Part shown: piece after piece, positions 17,170 to 25,018 of the stretch
Position numbering within the stretch: position 1 is the first letter of the stretch
How the letters are laid out: each line of letters opens with the position of its first letter
From: Pacificispira sp965223125
GTDB lineage: Bacteria; Pseudomonadota; Alphaproteobacteria; UBA8366; Aestuariispiraceae
Direction: 5' to 3'
Length of the DNA stretch: 64,000 bases
NCBI GenBank assembly: GCA_965223125.1
Contig: OZ244984.1
Location: 3,162,001-3,226,000 of the forward strand
Translations under genes and position numbers: made by a program
The notes under the pieces: model-generated
Databases searched by the model: none
Told to the model about the DNA's origin: nothing
The model's input: the letters and a program-made list of their open reading frames with translations, nothing else

Positions 17170-18092
17170 CAGTTTTGACCTTTATAAAAAATAACATTGT
17201 TAAGAAAAGCATCAACTATCAGTTTTTTATTTGGAATAGGGAATAATATGATATGAAAATTAATTTTGTTATAGTTATGAACTTTGTTAGATTTTTCTAA
17301 TTGTTTTTGAAAATATATTTCAGCTCTGTTTTGATGAAAATCAATAATTTTTTTCTTATATTCTACAGATAACTCTGATTGCAAAGATGTTATATCACAT
17401 TGATGTAATAATAAAATTGGAATATGAATTCTAGATTTAAGTATATCAATTGATATTATCGGTTTTAGAGAATCTTTTATTTTATTACGCAAATTGATAG
17501 GGATATCAAGATAGTCTATATCTGATACATTTGTTATTATTGAATTTTCTTTTTTTAATTTTTGAGTGTTTATTGAGTTATAAACTGAATCTATAACTGT
17601 ATTTAGACGTGAATCAGTAATTGATTTGTAGAATTTTGCTTCACCGAACCAGAGTGTAAAATCATCATGAGTAAGGACGATATGGACGCTGTCAGCGCCC
17701 TTTGCATTGTCTTGAGTGTTCTGTTTGTAGAATATTTTTGGAACTACTGGGAGCGCATTAAAATGATCTCGCATAATGCCATAAAGAAATACCTCTGCGA
17801 TCTCGCTTCCTTGTCCATTCTCTTCTTTATCTGTGAGCCGGAGGTTTCTGGCGGCGGCAACAAGTTTACTATGACTTTGATCTACTAGCGCTGATCGTTC
17901 TCGCTTTGATAAAGCTGTCTGCGCAATATTATCCCAGAGATAGTTTTGAAACTTAGGATATCTCCATTTCCCATCTTCAAAATCATTGATTAAACTTAAT
18001 ACGCGCTTATTGATGACTGTCTGTAATTTCTCGATTGTTGTCACATTTGACAACGAGTCATCAATAAGCGTTTCAAATGTAAAACTCTTCAT
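17169..18092 (-). CDS. hamA: Hachiman system nuclease HamA (DUF1837)
   Basis: The 307-residue protein fits DUF1837. A PD-(D/E)xK nuclease core is visible: Glu97/Glu100 in QGSEIAEVFLYGIMRDHF, Asp134 in KGADSVHI, and Glu151-x-Lys153 in LWFGEAKFYKS. The phrase LPVVPKIFYKQ between them is also typical of the family. HamA is the effector DNase held inactive by HamB. AAGGA lies just before ATG 18092. The gene is followed by hamB with a one-base overlap. Identification rests on motif pattern plus the helicase partner. Confidence 0.85.
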   Translation of the reverse strand: MKSFTFETLIDDSLSNVTTIEKLQTVINKRVLSLINDFEDGKWRYPKFQNYLWDNIAQTALSKRERSALVDQSHSKLVAAARNLRLTDKEENGQGSEIAEVFLYGIMRDHFNALPVVPKIFYKQNTQDNAKGADSVHIVLTHDDFTLWFGEAKFYKSITDSRLNTVIDSVYNSINTQKLKKENSIITNVSDIDYLDIPINLRNKIKDSLKPIISIDILKSRIHIPILLLHQCDITSLQSELSVEYKKKIIDFHQNRAEIYFQKQLEKSNKVHNYNKINFHIILFPIPNKKLIVDAFLNNVIFYKGQN

Positions 18093-18178
18093 TGAATTCC
18101 TTAGCAGCCATTTTTTGGCTTTTAGTGTTCAGTCACAAAGTAAGTTGGTTGGTGTTCATCTTGACCCGTCTTGGCTGC

Positions 18179-18208
18179 AATATGCCTGATTTAGTTGATA
18201 TCTGCCAA
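18179..18208 (-). promoter_or_regulatory. possible promoter for hamAB
   Basis: On the minus strand TTGGCA (18208-18203) and CATATT (18184-18179) are 18 bp apart, about 87 bp upstream of hamA. Confidence 0.35.
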
Positions 18209-18301
18209 GTGAATTGACTTATTCGATGGGTCACGCAGGAATCATATTGTCAACCCACTTCAAACGAAATTGCCAAATGTGCAGAATCAATCAAAAGATT
18301 A

Positions 18302-18829
18302 TCATAGTTTTATTGTGCCTACCGAATAGTTCGCGGTGGCCTGTTCCAGTCCTGTGACGATCCGGTGACCCAAAGGACCGCCTTCACCTGATATATTGTT
18401 TTCCAGAATGGCGCGCATGGCTGCTGCGTGGGCGGTCAGGATGGCGCGGGCGGGTTTGTCCGCGGTTTCCAGGGTGTCGATGAACCGGCAGAGGGAGGTG
18501 GCGATGTGGGTTATCAGGGGATAGCCGAAGCTGCCGCCCTGACCGCGCATGTCGTGCGATACCCTGTAAGCTTCGCGCAGTGCGGTCTTTGCGGGGATGT
18601 CCCCTTCCGTGATGCCGGATTTGTTCTCCGCTTCGACCCTCGTGAAGATGGCTTCCAGTTTCGCCAGATCCTCCAGTGCCCAGTTTGGATAGTCCTGCGA
18701 CAGTTGGCGGATGGTATCCTCCGCCTTGGTCAGTTTTTCGGATAGCGGCGCGCCCTGGTCCGATACTTTGGATCGCAGCCTGTTGGGGGGATGGAAGATT
18801 TCCACCGGTTTGTCGTCGGAACTCGCCAT
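18302..18829 (-). CDS. Hpt-like phosphotransfer domain protein
   Basis: The 175-residue helical protein contains YRVSHDMRGQGGSFGYPL, in which His92 sits in an Hpt-like (S/A)HxxRGxxxxxG context. The flanking helices (LAKLEAIFTRVEAENK and ITHIATSLCRFIDTL) suit a four-helix bundle. It may therefore relay phosphoryl groups between a kinase and a response regulator; no partner lies next to it. No ribosome-binding site is obvious before ATG 18829. It lies at the right border of the AT-rich island but has resident GC-rich codon use. Confidence 0.6.
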   Translation of the reverse strand: MASSDDKPVEIFHPPNRLRSKVSDQGAPLSEKLTKAEDTIRQLSQDYPNWALEDLAKLEAIFTRVEAENKSGITEGDIPAKTALREAYRVSHDMRGQGGSFGYPLITHIATSLCRFIDTLETADKPARAILTAHAAAMRAILENNISGEGGPLGHRIVTGLEQATANYSVGTIKL

Positions 18830-19222
18830 TCTGTATGTCGCGCCCTAAATCCTGCCTTCGCCTTTGTCCCGCCCTGATCGCAGGATCGGCTATGTTCCCA
18901 TCCATCCGGTTTGGCCGACAAGCGGCAGGCCTGTCAAGCACGGGTCTGTCAAGCGATGTCGTCCCGAGAGAAAAGCACCTCGACCCATATAAAGGGTCCG
19001 CGCACGGGATTGCAAATCCGGACGGGAGGGCCTAATCACAGACCGGTCCGCGCGCGTTCCGGTCGATCCGGTCAGGAATGCGATGATTTGGGTGCATGGA
19101 CACGACATCTGGGGTATGGTTTGGAATGGGCATCTAGCAATAGCGGTGCCTTGGGAACAATGCGGAGGCGGAGGGTACCCTGTCGGGTGTCCTGCCGATA
19201 CTCCGGTCGATACGGTGACAGC
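18830..19222. other. intergenic region upstream of yebC
   Basis: This 393-bp GC-rich stretch separates the divergent Hpt-like gene and yebC. The yebC frame is open back to 18911, but no conserved N-terminal extension is expected. I see no tRNA or convincing hairpin terminator. It must hold the promoters of both genes, but no consensus pair stands out. Confidence 0.5.
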
Positions 19223-19975
19223 ATGGCCGGCCATTCAAAGTTCAAGAATATCATGTACCGCAAGGGTGCGCAGGACCGCAAACGTGCGCAGCTCTTTGCG
19301 AAGTTCGGCAAGGAGATCATGGTCGCGGCCAAGATGGGCGGCGGCGACCCCGACACCAATTCGCGCCTGCGTCTGGCGATTCAGACCGCCAAGGCGCAGT
19401 CGATGCCCAAGGACAATATCGAACGCGCCATTCAGAAGGGCGTCGGAGGTGGAGAGGGCACCGATTATGAGGAAATCCGCTACGAGGGCTACGGTCCCGG
19501 CGGGGTTGCGATCATCGTCGATGTGCTGACAGACAACCGCAACCGCTCGGCGGCGGATGTGCGCTCCATCTTCAACAAGGGCGGTGGTAATCTGGGAGAA
19601 ACCGGATCGGTGTCCTTCATGTTCGACCGCGTCGGACAGGTGACACTCGGTGCCGCTGTCGGGGATGCCGATGCGGTGTTTGAGGCGGCGCTGGAAGCAG
19701 GGGCTGAGGATGTGGTTTCATCCGAGAGCGGTCATGAAATCGTCTGCGCCATTGAGGATCTGAATGGCGTTGCCGCCGCGCTGGAGGCGCGTTTCGGCGA
19801 GCCGGAGGAAACCCGGCTGGTCTGGAAGCCGCAGACTCTGACCCCGGTCGAGGGCGATGCGGCGGAATCGCTGTTCCGACTGCTCGACAATCTGGATGAC
19901 AATGACGACGTGCAGCACGTCTATTCGAATTACGATGTCTCCGACGAGACGATGGAGAAGCTGGCGAACGGCTAG
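19223..19975 (+). CDS. yebC: YebC/PmpR family regulator or translation factor
   Basis: The 250-residue product starts MAGHSKFKNIMYRKGAQDRKR, the unmistakable YebC N-terminus, and contains YEGYGPGGVAIIV and TDNRNRSAADVR. The family includes DNA-binding regulators such as PmpR and proteins that help ribosomes through difficult sequences. ATG 19223 is set by this conserved start, although the frame opens 104 codons earlier. The ruvCAB genes follow on the same strand after 58 bp. Confidence 0.95.
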   Translation: MAGHSKFKNIMYRKGAQDRKRAQLFAKFGKEIMVAAKMGGGDPDTNSRLRLAIQTAKAQSMPKDNIERAIQKGVGGGEGTDYEEIRYEGYGPGGVAIIVDVLTDNRNRSAADVRSIFNKGGGNLGETGSVSFMFDRVGQVTLGAAVGDADAVFEAALEAGAEDVVSSESGHEIVCAIEDLNGVAAALEARFGEPEETRLVWKPQTLTPVEGDAAESLFRLLDNLDDNDDVQHVYSNYDVSDETMEKLANG

Positions 19976-20033
19976 GTCTGGAATTCCTCCGGGCCCGCCC
20001 GTTTGCCATGGTCCTCTGGGAGCCAAGAGCACG

Positions 20034-20534
20034 ATGCGTATTCTGGGCCTCGATCCGGGGCTGCGACATACAGGCTGGGGCGTCGTGGACAGCAAGGCCG
20101 GGCATCTGCGCTTTGTCGCTTGTGGCACGATCCATCCACCAAGTGACGTCCCGATGGCAAGCCGCCTGAAGGCGTTGCATGACGGGATCGGAGAGGTCAT
20201 CCGCACATGGTCGCCGGATGAGGCCGGGGTGGAGGAAACCTTCCTGAACAAGAATCCGGGGACTACCCTGAAACTTGGCCATGCGCGCGGCGTGGTGCTG
20301 CTGGTCCCGGCCCTGTTCGGCCTGCCGGTGGCGGAATATGCCGCCAAGACGGTGAAGCAGTCAGTCGTCGGGACGGGCGGGGCCAGCAAAGACCAGATCG
20401 GTATCATGGTGCGGACCCTGCTGCCGGGCTGTGATCCATCCAGCGAGGACGCCGCCGATGCGCTGGCTGTTGCCATCTGTCATGGACATCATGCCGATAC
20501 CGACCGGCGCTGGGCCGCCAGTGTCGCGGTCTGA
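20034..20534 (+). CDS. ruvC: Holliday junction resolvase RuvC
   Basis: The 166-residue protein begins MRILGLDPGLRHTGWG with the first catalytic Asp7. It continues with GVEETFLNKNP, AEYAAKTVKQSVVG and EDAADALAVAICH, which supply the remaining acidic residues of the RNase H-like site. It cleaves Holliday junctions in concert with RuvAB. The start is fixed by the family N-terminus. Confidence 0.97.
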   Translation: MRILGLDPGLRHTGWGVVDSKAGHLRFVACGTIHPPSDVPMASRLKALHDGIGEVIRTWSPDEAGVEETFLNKNPGTTLKLGHARGVVLLVPALFGLPVAEYAAKTVKQSVVGTGGASKDQIGIMVRTLLPGCDPSSEDAADALAVAICHGHHADTDRRWAASVAV

Positions 20535-20553
20535 CGGATAGGAAACGGAACCC

Positions 20554-21171
20554 GTGTTCGCGCGACTGAAAGGCATACTGGACGAGATCGGCGAGGATAC
20601 CGTCATTGTTGATGTCGGCGGGGTCGGTTATCTCGTCTACTGCTCAGGACGCACGCTGTCAGTGCTGCCTGCAAAAGGCTCTCCGGTGCGGTTCGAGATC
20701 GAAACCCAGGTGCGGGAGGATCATATCCATCTTTTCGGTTTTCTGGATCGGTCGGAGCGCGACTGGTTCCGCCTGCTGACGACGGTGCAGGGTGTCGGTG
20801 CGCGGGTTGCGCTGGCGATCCTGTCGGTCCTGAGCCCCGAGGCCCTGACCCAGGCGGTGGCGGCACAGGACAAGGCGGCGGTCACCCGTGCCAATGGTGT
20901 AGGCCCGAAACTGGCGCAGCGGATCGTCTCCGAACTGAAGGACAAGGTTGGCGGCATGGCGCTCGGCCCTGTCGCAGCAGCAGGGACGTCGGCAGTCGGC
21001 GATGCGCCAAAGGCCGATGCCGGTGCGGCGGAGGATGCAGTGTCTGCCTTGGTCAATCTGGGCTATGGCCGCAGCGATGCCTTCACTGCCGTTGCCAAGG
21101 CGGTGCGCAGTGGCGAAGGGGCTGATGTGTCCGGCCTGATCCGACTGGCACTGAGGGAGCTTGGTCGATGA
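20554..21171 (+). CDS. ruvA: Holliday junction branch migration protein RuvA
   Basis: The 205-residue product starts at GTG 20554 (MFARLKGILDEIG). It has the OB-fold domain, two HhH-type segments around VQGVGARVALAILS and VTRANGVGPKLAQRIVSELKD, and the C-terminal domain III after an Ala/Gly-rich linker. The tetramer binds four-way junctions and recruits RuvB. Its stop overlaps the ruvB start by 4 bp. Confidence 0.96.
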   Translation: MFARLKGILDEIGEDTVIVDVGGVGYLVYCSGRTLSVLPAKGSPVRFEIETQVREDHIHLFGFLDRSERDWFRLLTTVQGVGARVALAILSVLSPEALTQAVAAQDKAAVTRANGVGPKLAQRIVSELKDKVGGMALGPVAAAGTSAVGDAPKADAGAAEDAVSALVNLGYGRSDAFTAVAKAVRSGEGADVSGLIRLALRELGR

Positions 21172-22241
21172 GCGACCCGCAGGACCGCATGGTCAGTCCC
21201 GAGGCCGGGGCGGACGATCTGCGCGACAGCACGGTGCGCCCGCTGACTTTGGCCGAATTTGTCGGACAGGGGGCGGTGAAGCAGAATCTGGGAATCTTCG
21301 TCGAGGCTGCTCGTGGACGTGGCGAGGCGATGGACCATGTGCTGTTCTATGGTCCGCCGGGTCTGGGCAAGACGACGCTGGCCCAGATTGTCAGCCGTGA
21401 ACTGGGTGTCGGATTCCGCGCGACCTCCGGTCCGGTGATCGCACGCGCCGGGGATCTGGCGGCGCTGCTGACCAACCTGCAACCGCGAGACGTGCTGTTC
21501 ATCGACGAGATTCACCGGTTATCCCCTGCGGTCGAGGAAATCCTGTATCCAGCGATGGAGGATTTCCAGCTCGATCTGATCATCGGGGAGGGACCTGCGG
21601 CACGGTCTGTCAGGATTGACCTCCAGCCCTTTACCCTGGTGGCGGCGACGACACGGGCCGGGCTGATCACGACACCGCTGCGGGAACGGTTCGGAATTCC
21701 GCTGCATATGAATTTCTATACCGAGGACGAGTTGACCGAGATTGTGCGGCGGGCCGCACGGGTCCTATCGATGGATGTTACTGATGATGGTGCCCGTGAG
21801 GTTGCGCGGCGGAGCCGGGGGACGCCGCGAGTCGCCAACCGATTGCTGCGGCGGGTGCGGGACTTTGCCGCAGTGGATGGCAACACTGCGATCACGGCGA
21901 AATCCGCCGACGCGGCCTTGTTGCGGCTGGATGTCGATTCTCGAGGTCTCGATGCGATGGATCGCCGTTATCTGCGCTGCATAGCAGAGAATTATGGCGG
22001 TGGTCCGGTCGGGGCGGAAACCCTGGCCGCCGCGCTGGGCAATGAACGCGATGTGCTGGAGGAGGTGGTGGAACCCTTCTTGATCCAGCAGGGGTTGGTC
22101 CAGCGCACCCCGCGCGGCCGCATGCTGGCCCGCCAGGGCTGGAGCTACATTGGGCTTGAGATGCCGTTGACCACCTCGGCACAACTGGATCTGTTGCAGA
22201 AGGCGGCGGCACGCGATGCTTCGGAGGATGATCGTGAGTGA
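21168..22241 (+). CDS. ruvB: Holliday junction branch migration helicase RuvB
   Basis: The 357-residue AAA+ motor contains Walker A GPPGLGKTTLA, Walker B LFIDEIHRLSP, sensor segment AATTRAGLITTPLRERFG and the winged-helix end with RGTPRVANRLLRRVRD. It drives branch migration with RuvA. The ATG overlaps the ruvA stop, and its last codons overlap the ybgC start. Confidence 0.97.
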   Translation: MSDPQDRMVSPEAGADDLRDSTVRPLTLAEFVGQGAVKQNLGIFVEAARGRGEAMDHVLFYGPPGLGKTTLAQIVSRELGVGFRATSGPVIARAGDLAALLTNLQPRDVLFIDEIHRLSPAVEEILYPAMEDFQLDLIIGEGPAARSVRIDLQPFTLVAATTRAGLITTPLRERFGIPLHMNFYTEDELTEIVRRAARVLSMDVTDDGAREVARRSRGTPRVANRLLRRVRDFAAVDGNTAITAKSADAALLRLDVDSRGLDAMDRRYLRCIAENYGGGPVGAETLAAALGNERDVLEEVVEPFLIQQGLVQRTPRGRMLARQGWSYIGLEMPLTTSAQLDLLQKAAARDASEDDRE

Positions 22242-22650
22242 GGCTTTCCATCGCACGGATATCCGGGTCTATTATGAGGACACGGATGCGGGGGGAATCG
22301 TCTATTACGCCAATTACCTGAAATTTGCGGAGCGCGGGCGAACGGAATTCCTGCGGGCGCTGGGCCATGACCATCACGCGATGCGCGACCGGTTCGGCCT
22401 TGGCTTCGTTGTCCGGCGCTGCACGGTGGAGTATTTGAAGCCGGCGCTGCTGGATGATGCGTTGATCGTACAGACGCAGGTGCTGTCGGTGACCGGTGCG
22501 CGCTTTGAAATGGCACAGTGCGTCCTTAGAAATGACACGATCCTGTGCGAGTTGGCAGTCACTCTGGGATGCGTCGATGCGGTGGGACGCCCGGTGCGTC
22601 TGCCGGGCGGGGTTCGCGAGGGCCTGGAGCGGTCGGTACTGCCTGTTTGA
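22234..22650 (+). CDS. ybgC: Tol-Pal-associated acyl-CoA thioesterase YbgC
   Basis: The hot-dog fold protein (138 residues) carries IRVYYEDTDAGGIVYYANYL, the 4-hydroxybenzoyl-CoA thioesterase-type active site with its catalytic Asp. YbgC hydrolyses acyl-CoAs and is the standard first gene of tol-pal operons. GTG 22234 is chosen because GGAGG lies 6 bp upstream; ATGs at 22216 and 22228 are in frame but badly spaced. It overlaps ruvB by 8 bp. Confidence 0.92.
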   Translation: MSEAFHRTDIRVYYEDTDAGGIVYYANYLKFAERGRTEFLRALGHDHHAMRDRFGLGFVVRRCTVEYLKPALLDDALIVQTQVLSVTGARFEMAQCVLRNDTILCELAVTLGCVDAVGRPVRLPGGVREGLERSVLPV

Positions 22651-22712
22651 TGGTTTCGATTGGGGCCTGACCCTGGCAGGGCAGGAATACGGAAGAAGGA
22701 AGAGGGTGGATT

Positions 22713-23462
22713 ATGGAACAGCAGACGGGGGTTGTGCAGGAACCGGGTCTGATCGATACGATCATTACCGGCGATATGGCGATTCATGGTGGCGATCTTT
22801 CGATATTCTCGCTGTTCTTGCAGGCCGATATCGTCGTGAAGATTGTGATGATCCTGTTGATCCTGGCCTCGATCTGGACCTGGGCGATCATATTCGAGAA
22901 ATCCATGCGGTTCCGCCGGATACGGCGTCTGGCGTCGAAGTTCGAGGATGCGTTCTGGTCCGGCGGGTCGCTGGAGGATCTTTATGGACGGATCGGCCAG
23001 TATCCGGCAGACCCGATGTCCTCGGTCTTTTCCTCCGCGATGCGCGAGTGGGAGCGGTCGGCGGCACGGGCTTCGGCCAGTTCGGCGTTGGGTTTGCAAC
23101 AGCGCATCGAACGGGTGATGCAACTGACCATGAACCGCGAGATCGACAAGCTGGAGCGCTATTTGCCCTTTCTGGCCTCGGTTGGATCGGCGGCCCCCTT
23201 TGTCGGCCTGTTCGGGACGGTCTGGGGGATCATGAATTCCTTCGCCTCGATCGCGGCGACGAACCAGACCAGCCTTGCGGTCGTGGCACCGGGGATCGCG
23301 GAGGCGCTGTTCGCGACCGCGTTGGGCCTCGTTGCGGCGATCCCGGCCACGCTTGCCTATAACAAGCTGTCAGCGGATCTGGGGCGCTATGCCGGTCGGG
23401 TGGAGAGCTTCGCCGGTGAATTCGGTGCGATCATTTCCCGGCAACTCGACGACAGGGGCTAG
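22713..23462 (+). CDS. tolQ: Tol-Pal system inner-membrane protein TolQ
   Basis: The 249-residue protein has three membrane helices: around residues 25-50, then two near the C-terminus in YLPFLASVGSAAPFVGLFGTVWGI and VAPGIAEALFATALGLVAAIPA. These are the conserved MotA/TolQ/ExbB channel segments. With TolR it forms the proton channel that energises TolA during outer-membrane constriction. GGTGGA precedes the ATG. Confidence 0.96.
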   Translation: MEQQTGVVQEPGLIDTIITGDMAIHGGDLSIFSLFLQADIVVKIVMILLILASIWTWAIIFEKSMRFRRIRRLASKFEDAFWSGGSLEDLYGRIGQYPADPMSSVFSSAMREWERSAARASASSALGLQQRIERVMQLTMNREIDKLERYLPFLASVGSAAPFVGLFGTVWGIMNSFASIAATNQTSLAVVAPGIAEALFATALGLVAAIPATLAYNKLSADLGRYAGRVESFAGEFGAIISRQLDDRG

Positions 23463-23465
23463 GCC

Positions 23466-23927
23466 ATGGGCATGCATCTTGGTGGCTCGGACGGTATTCG
23501 TCCCGGTCTGCGTCGCAAGCGTTACCGGCCGGTTTCGGATATCAATGTCACGCCCTTTGTCGATGTGATGCTGGTGCTGTTGATCGTATTCATGGTCACA
23601 GCTCCCTTGTTGTCTGTGGGTGTACCGGTTGACCTGCCGAAAACTGAGGCGGCCACCCTGAATGACAGTGATGAGCCTCTGGTTGTCACGGTCAATCGGG
23701 AAGGCGCTGTTTTTCTGGATGAGGAGCCGACGGACCTGCCGCGTCTTGTTGCAACCCTGGTTGCGACCCATGGCGCCAATCCGGACATCCGCATCTTTGT
23801 GCGCGGCGATGAGCAGATCGCGTATGGCCGCGTGATGGAGGTCATGGGCAAGATCAGTGCCGCCGGGTTCAAGAAGGTCGCGCTGCTGGCGCGACTCCCG
23901 GATCAGGCAGGGAGGCCGTCCCAATGA
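23466..23927 (+). CDS. tolR: Tol-Pal system protein TolR
   Basis: The 153-residue ExbD/TolR protein has one N-terminal membrane helix with the proton-carrying aspartate in ISDINVTPFVDVMLVLLIVFMV-like sequence (DVMLVLLIVF). The periplasmic domain contains IRGDEQIAYGRVMEVMG-like sequence (FVRGDEQIAYGRVM). It starts 3 bp after the tolQ stop. Confidence 0.95.
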   Translation: MGMHLGGSDGIRPGLRRKRYRPVSDINVTPFVDVMLVLLIVFMVTAPLLSVGVPVDLPKTEAATLNDSDEPLVVTVNREGAVFLDEEPTDLPRLVATLVATHGANPDIRIFVRGDEQIAYGRVMEVMGKISAAGFKKVALLARLPDQAGRPSQ

Positions 23928-23984
23928 CGATGGATTCAATCACTGCCTTAATCTTGCGGTAATCAGGGACTATCGACCGGTATC

Positions 23985-24938
23985 ATGCGCGCGCCTTTGA
24001 TCTATTCGATCCTGTTCCACGTGACCATCGTTGTCGCGGCGCTGATACCATGGCCGGACAGCAGTCGGGATATGATCGATCTGGGCGATGTTCAGAGTTT
24101 TGAAGTCGTGAATGAGGAGGATCTGGTCGAGGCGGCTGCGACAGAACCGACTCCTGAACCGCCGCCGGAACCCGAAACGCCGCCCCCGCCGCCGCCACCG
24201 GAGCCCACACCGCCTCCGCCACCACCTCCTCCTCCGCCCCCGCCGCCCCCGCCGGAACCGGAGCCTATACCGGAGCCGGAACCAGCGCCTGAGCCGGAAC
24301 CGGCACCCGAGCCGGAACCAGAACCAGAGCCGAAACCTGAACCAATACCAGAACCGGAACCAGCACCGGAGCCGGAGCCGCCGCCCCCGCCGCCGGAACC
24401 GCCGAAGGCGGAGACGCCGCCTGCCTTTCAGCCGCCGAGCAAGCCGGAGCCACCGAAGAAGCCGGAGCAGAAACAGGATTTTGCCTCGTCGGTGCTGAAT
24501 ACGCTGGCGAAAGTTGATGACAAGCCGCCGCCGCCGAAAGTTGAGGAGAAGCCAGAGGTCACGACACTCAACGAGGCCGTTGCCGCCGCGCTGGGGCAGC
24601 GTCCGACACAGCAGCAGGCGTCGACCCGCATATCGTCACCAGGGCTGACGGATTCTGAACTCGCTTTGGTGCGAGACCAGATCGTGCGATGCTGGAATCC
24701 GCCGGTCGGCGCGGCGAATGTTCAGGATATGCTGGCGGTCGTCGAGATAGTCGTGAATCGGGATAAGAATGTCAGTGTTGCGGTAGTGACGGAACTCTCC
24801 GCCTCAGCGACACAACAATTCGGGGAAAGCGTCGTGCGTGCGGTGCTTCGATGCTCGCCCCTGAAGCTTCCTGATGGAAAGTATTCGGAATGGAACAGGA
24901 TCATTCTTACATTCTCCCCCAGGGACATGGTGTTCTAG
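23985..24938 (+). CDS. tolA: Tol-Pal system protein TolA with Pro/Glu-rich periplasmic arm
   Basis: The 317-residue protein has a single N-terminal helix (APLIYSILFHVTIVVAAL), a very long Pro-Glu tract (about residues 50-165) and a C-terminal TonB/TolA-like domain (LALVRDQIVRCWNPPVGAAN, NRDKNVSVAVV, VLRCSPLKLP). It spans the periplasm and connects TolQR to TolB-Pal. The linker here is polyproline/PE repeats rather than the helical Lys/Ala-rich arm of E. coli TolA. Confidence 0.92.
   Translation: MRAPLIYSILFHVTIVVAALIPWPDSSRDMIDLGDVQSFEVVNEEDLVEAAATEPTPEPPPEPETPPPPPPPEPTPPPPPPPPPPPPPPPEPEPIPEPEPAPEPEPAPEPEPEPEPKPEPIPEPEPAPEPEPPPPPPEPPKAETPPAFQPPSKPEPPKKPEQKQDFASSVLNTLAKVDDKPPPPKVEEKPEVTTLNEAVAAALGQRPTQQQASTRISSPGLTDSELALVRDQIVRCWNPPVGAANVQDMLAVVEIVVNRDKNVSVAVVTELSASATQQFGESVVRAVLRCSPLKLPDGKYSEWNRIILTFSPRDMVF
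24148..24410 (+). repeat. low-complexity Pro-Glu coding repeat in tolA
   Basis: The + strand is almost only C, G and A here, built from CCG/CCN proline codons and GAA/GAG glutamates (PEPxPE units and one run of 15 prolines). It encodes a stiff periplasmic spacer and is a likely site of length variation by slippage. Confidence 0.85.
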
Positions 24939-25018
24939 GGCGCAATGGTCTTCTGGACGAAGGGTGAATATCCATGTCGCATGCGGCACAACCAATGGCA
25001 TATCAAGCGAGGCTGGTT

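Larger units (their letters stand above)
14960..18290. other. AT-rich genomic island carrying an anti-phage defence system
   Basis: Between ymdB and the Hpt-like gene, base composition drops sharply: both genes use many TTT, AAA, ATT and AAT codons, unlike the GC-rich neighbours on either side. The borders fall in the short non-coding stretches next to 14947 and 18302. I see no integrase, transposase, tRNA or flanking direct repeat, so the mechanism of insertion is unclear. The contents are only hamB and hamA plus short AT-rich flanks. Confidence 0.75.

Noticed and set aside
18990..19040. tRNA-like stretch with a GGGATTGCAAATCCGG hairpin
   Set aside because: No acceptor stem, T-loop consensus or anticodon arm could be built around it.
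18911..19222. N-terminal extension of YebC
   Set aside because: The family starts at MAGHSKF; the upstream part is not conserved-looking and lacks a ribosome-binding site.
24148..24410. possible CRISPR or satellite array
   Set aside because: The periodicity is that of Pro/Glu codons within tolA; there are no unique spacers.
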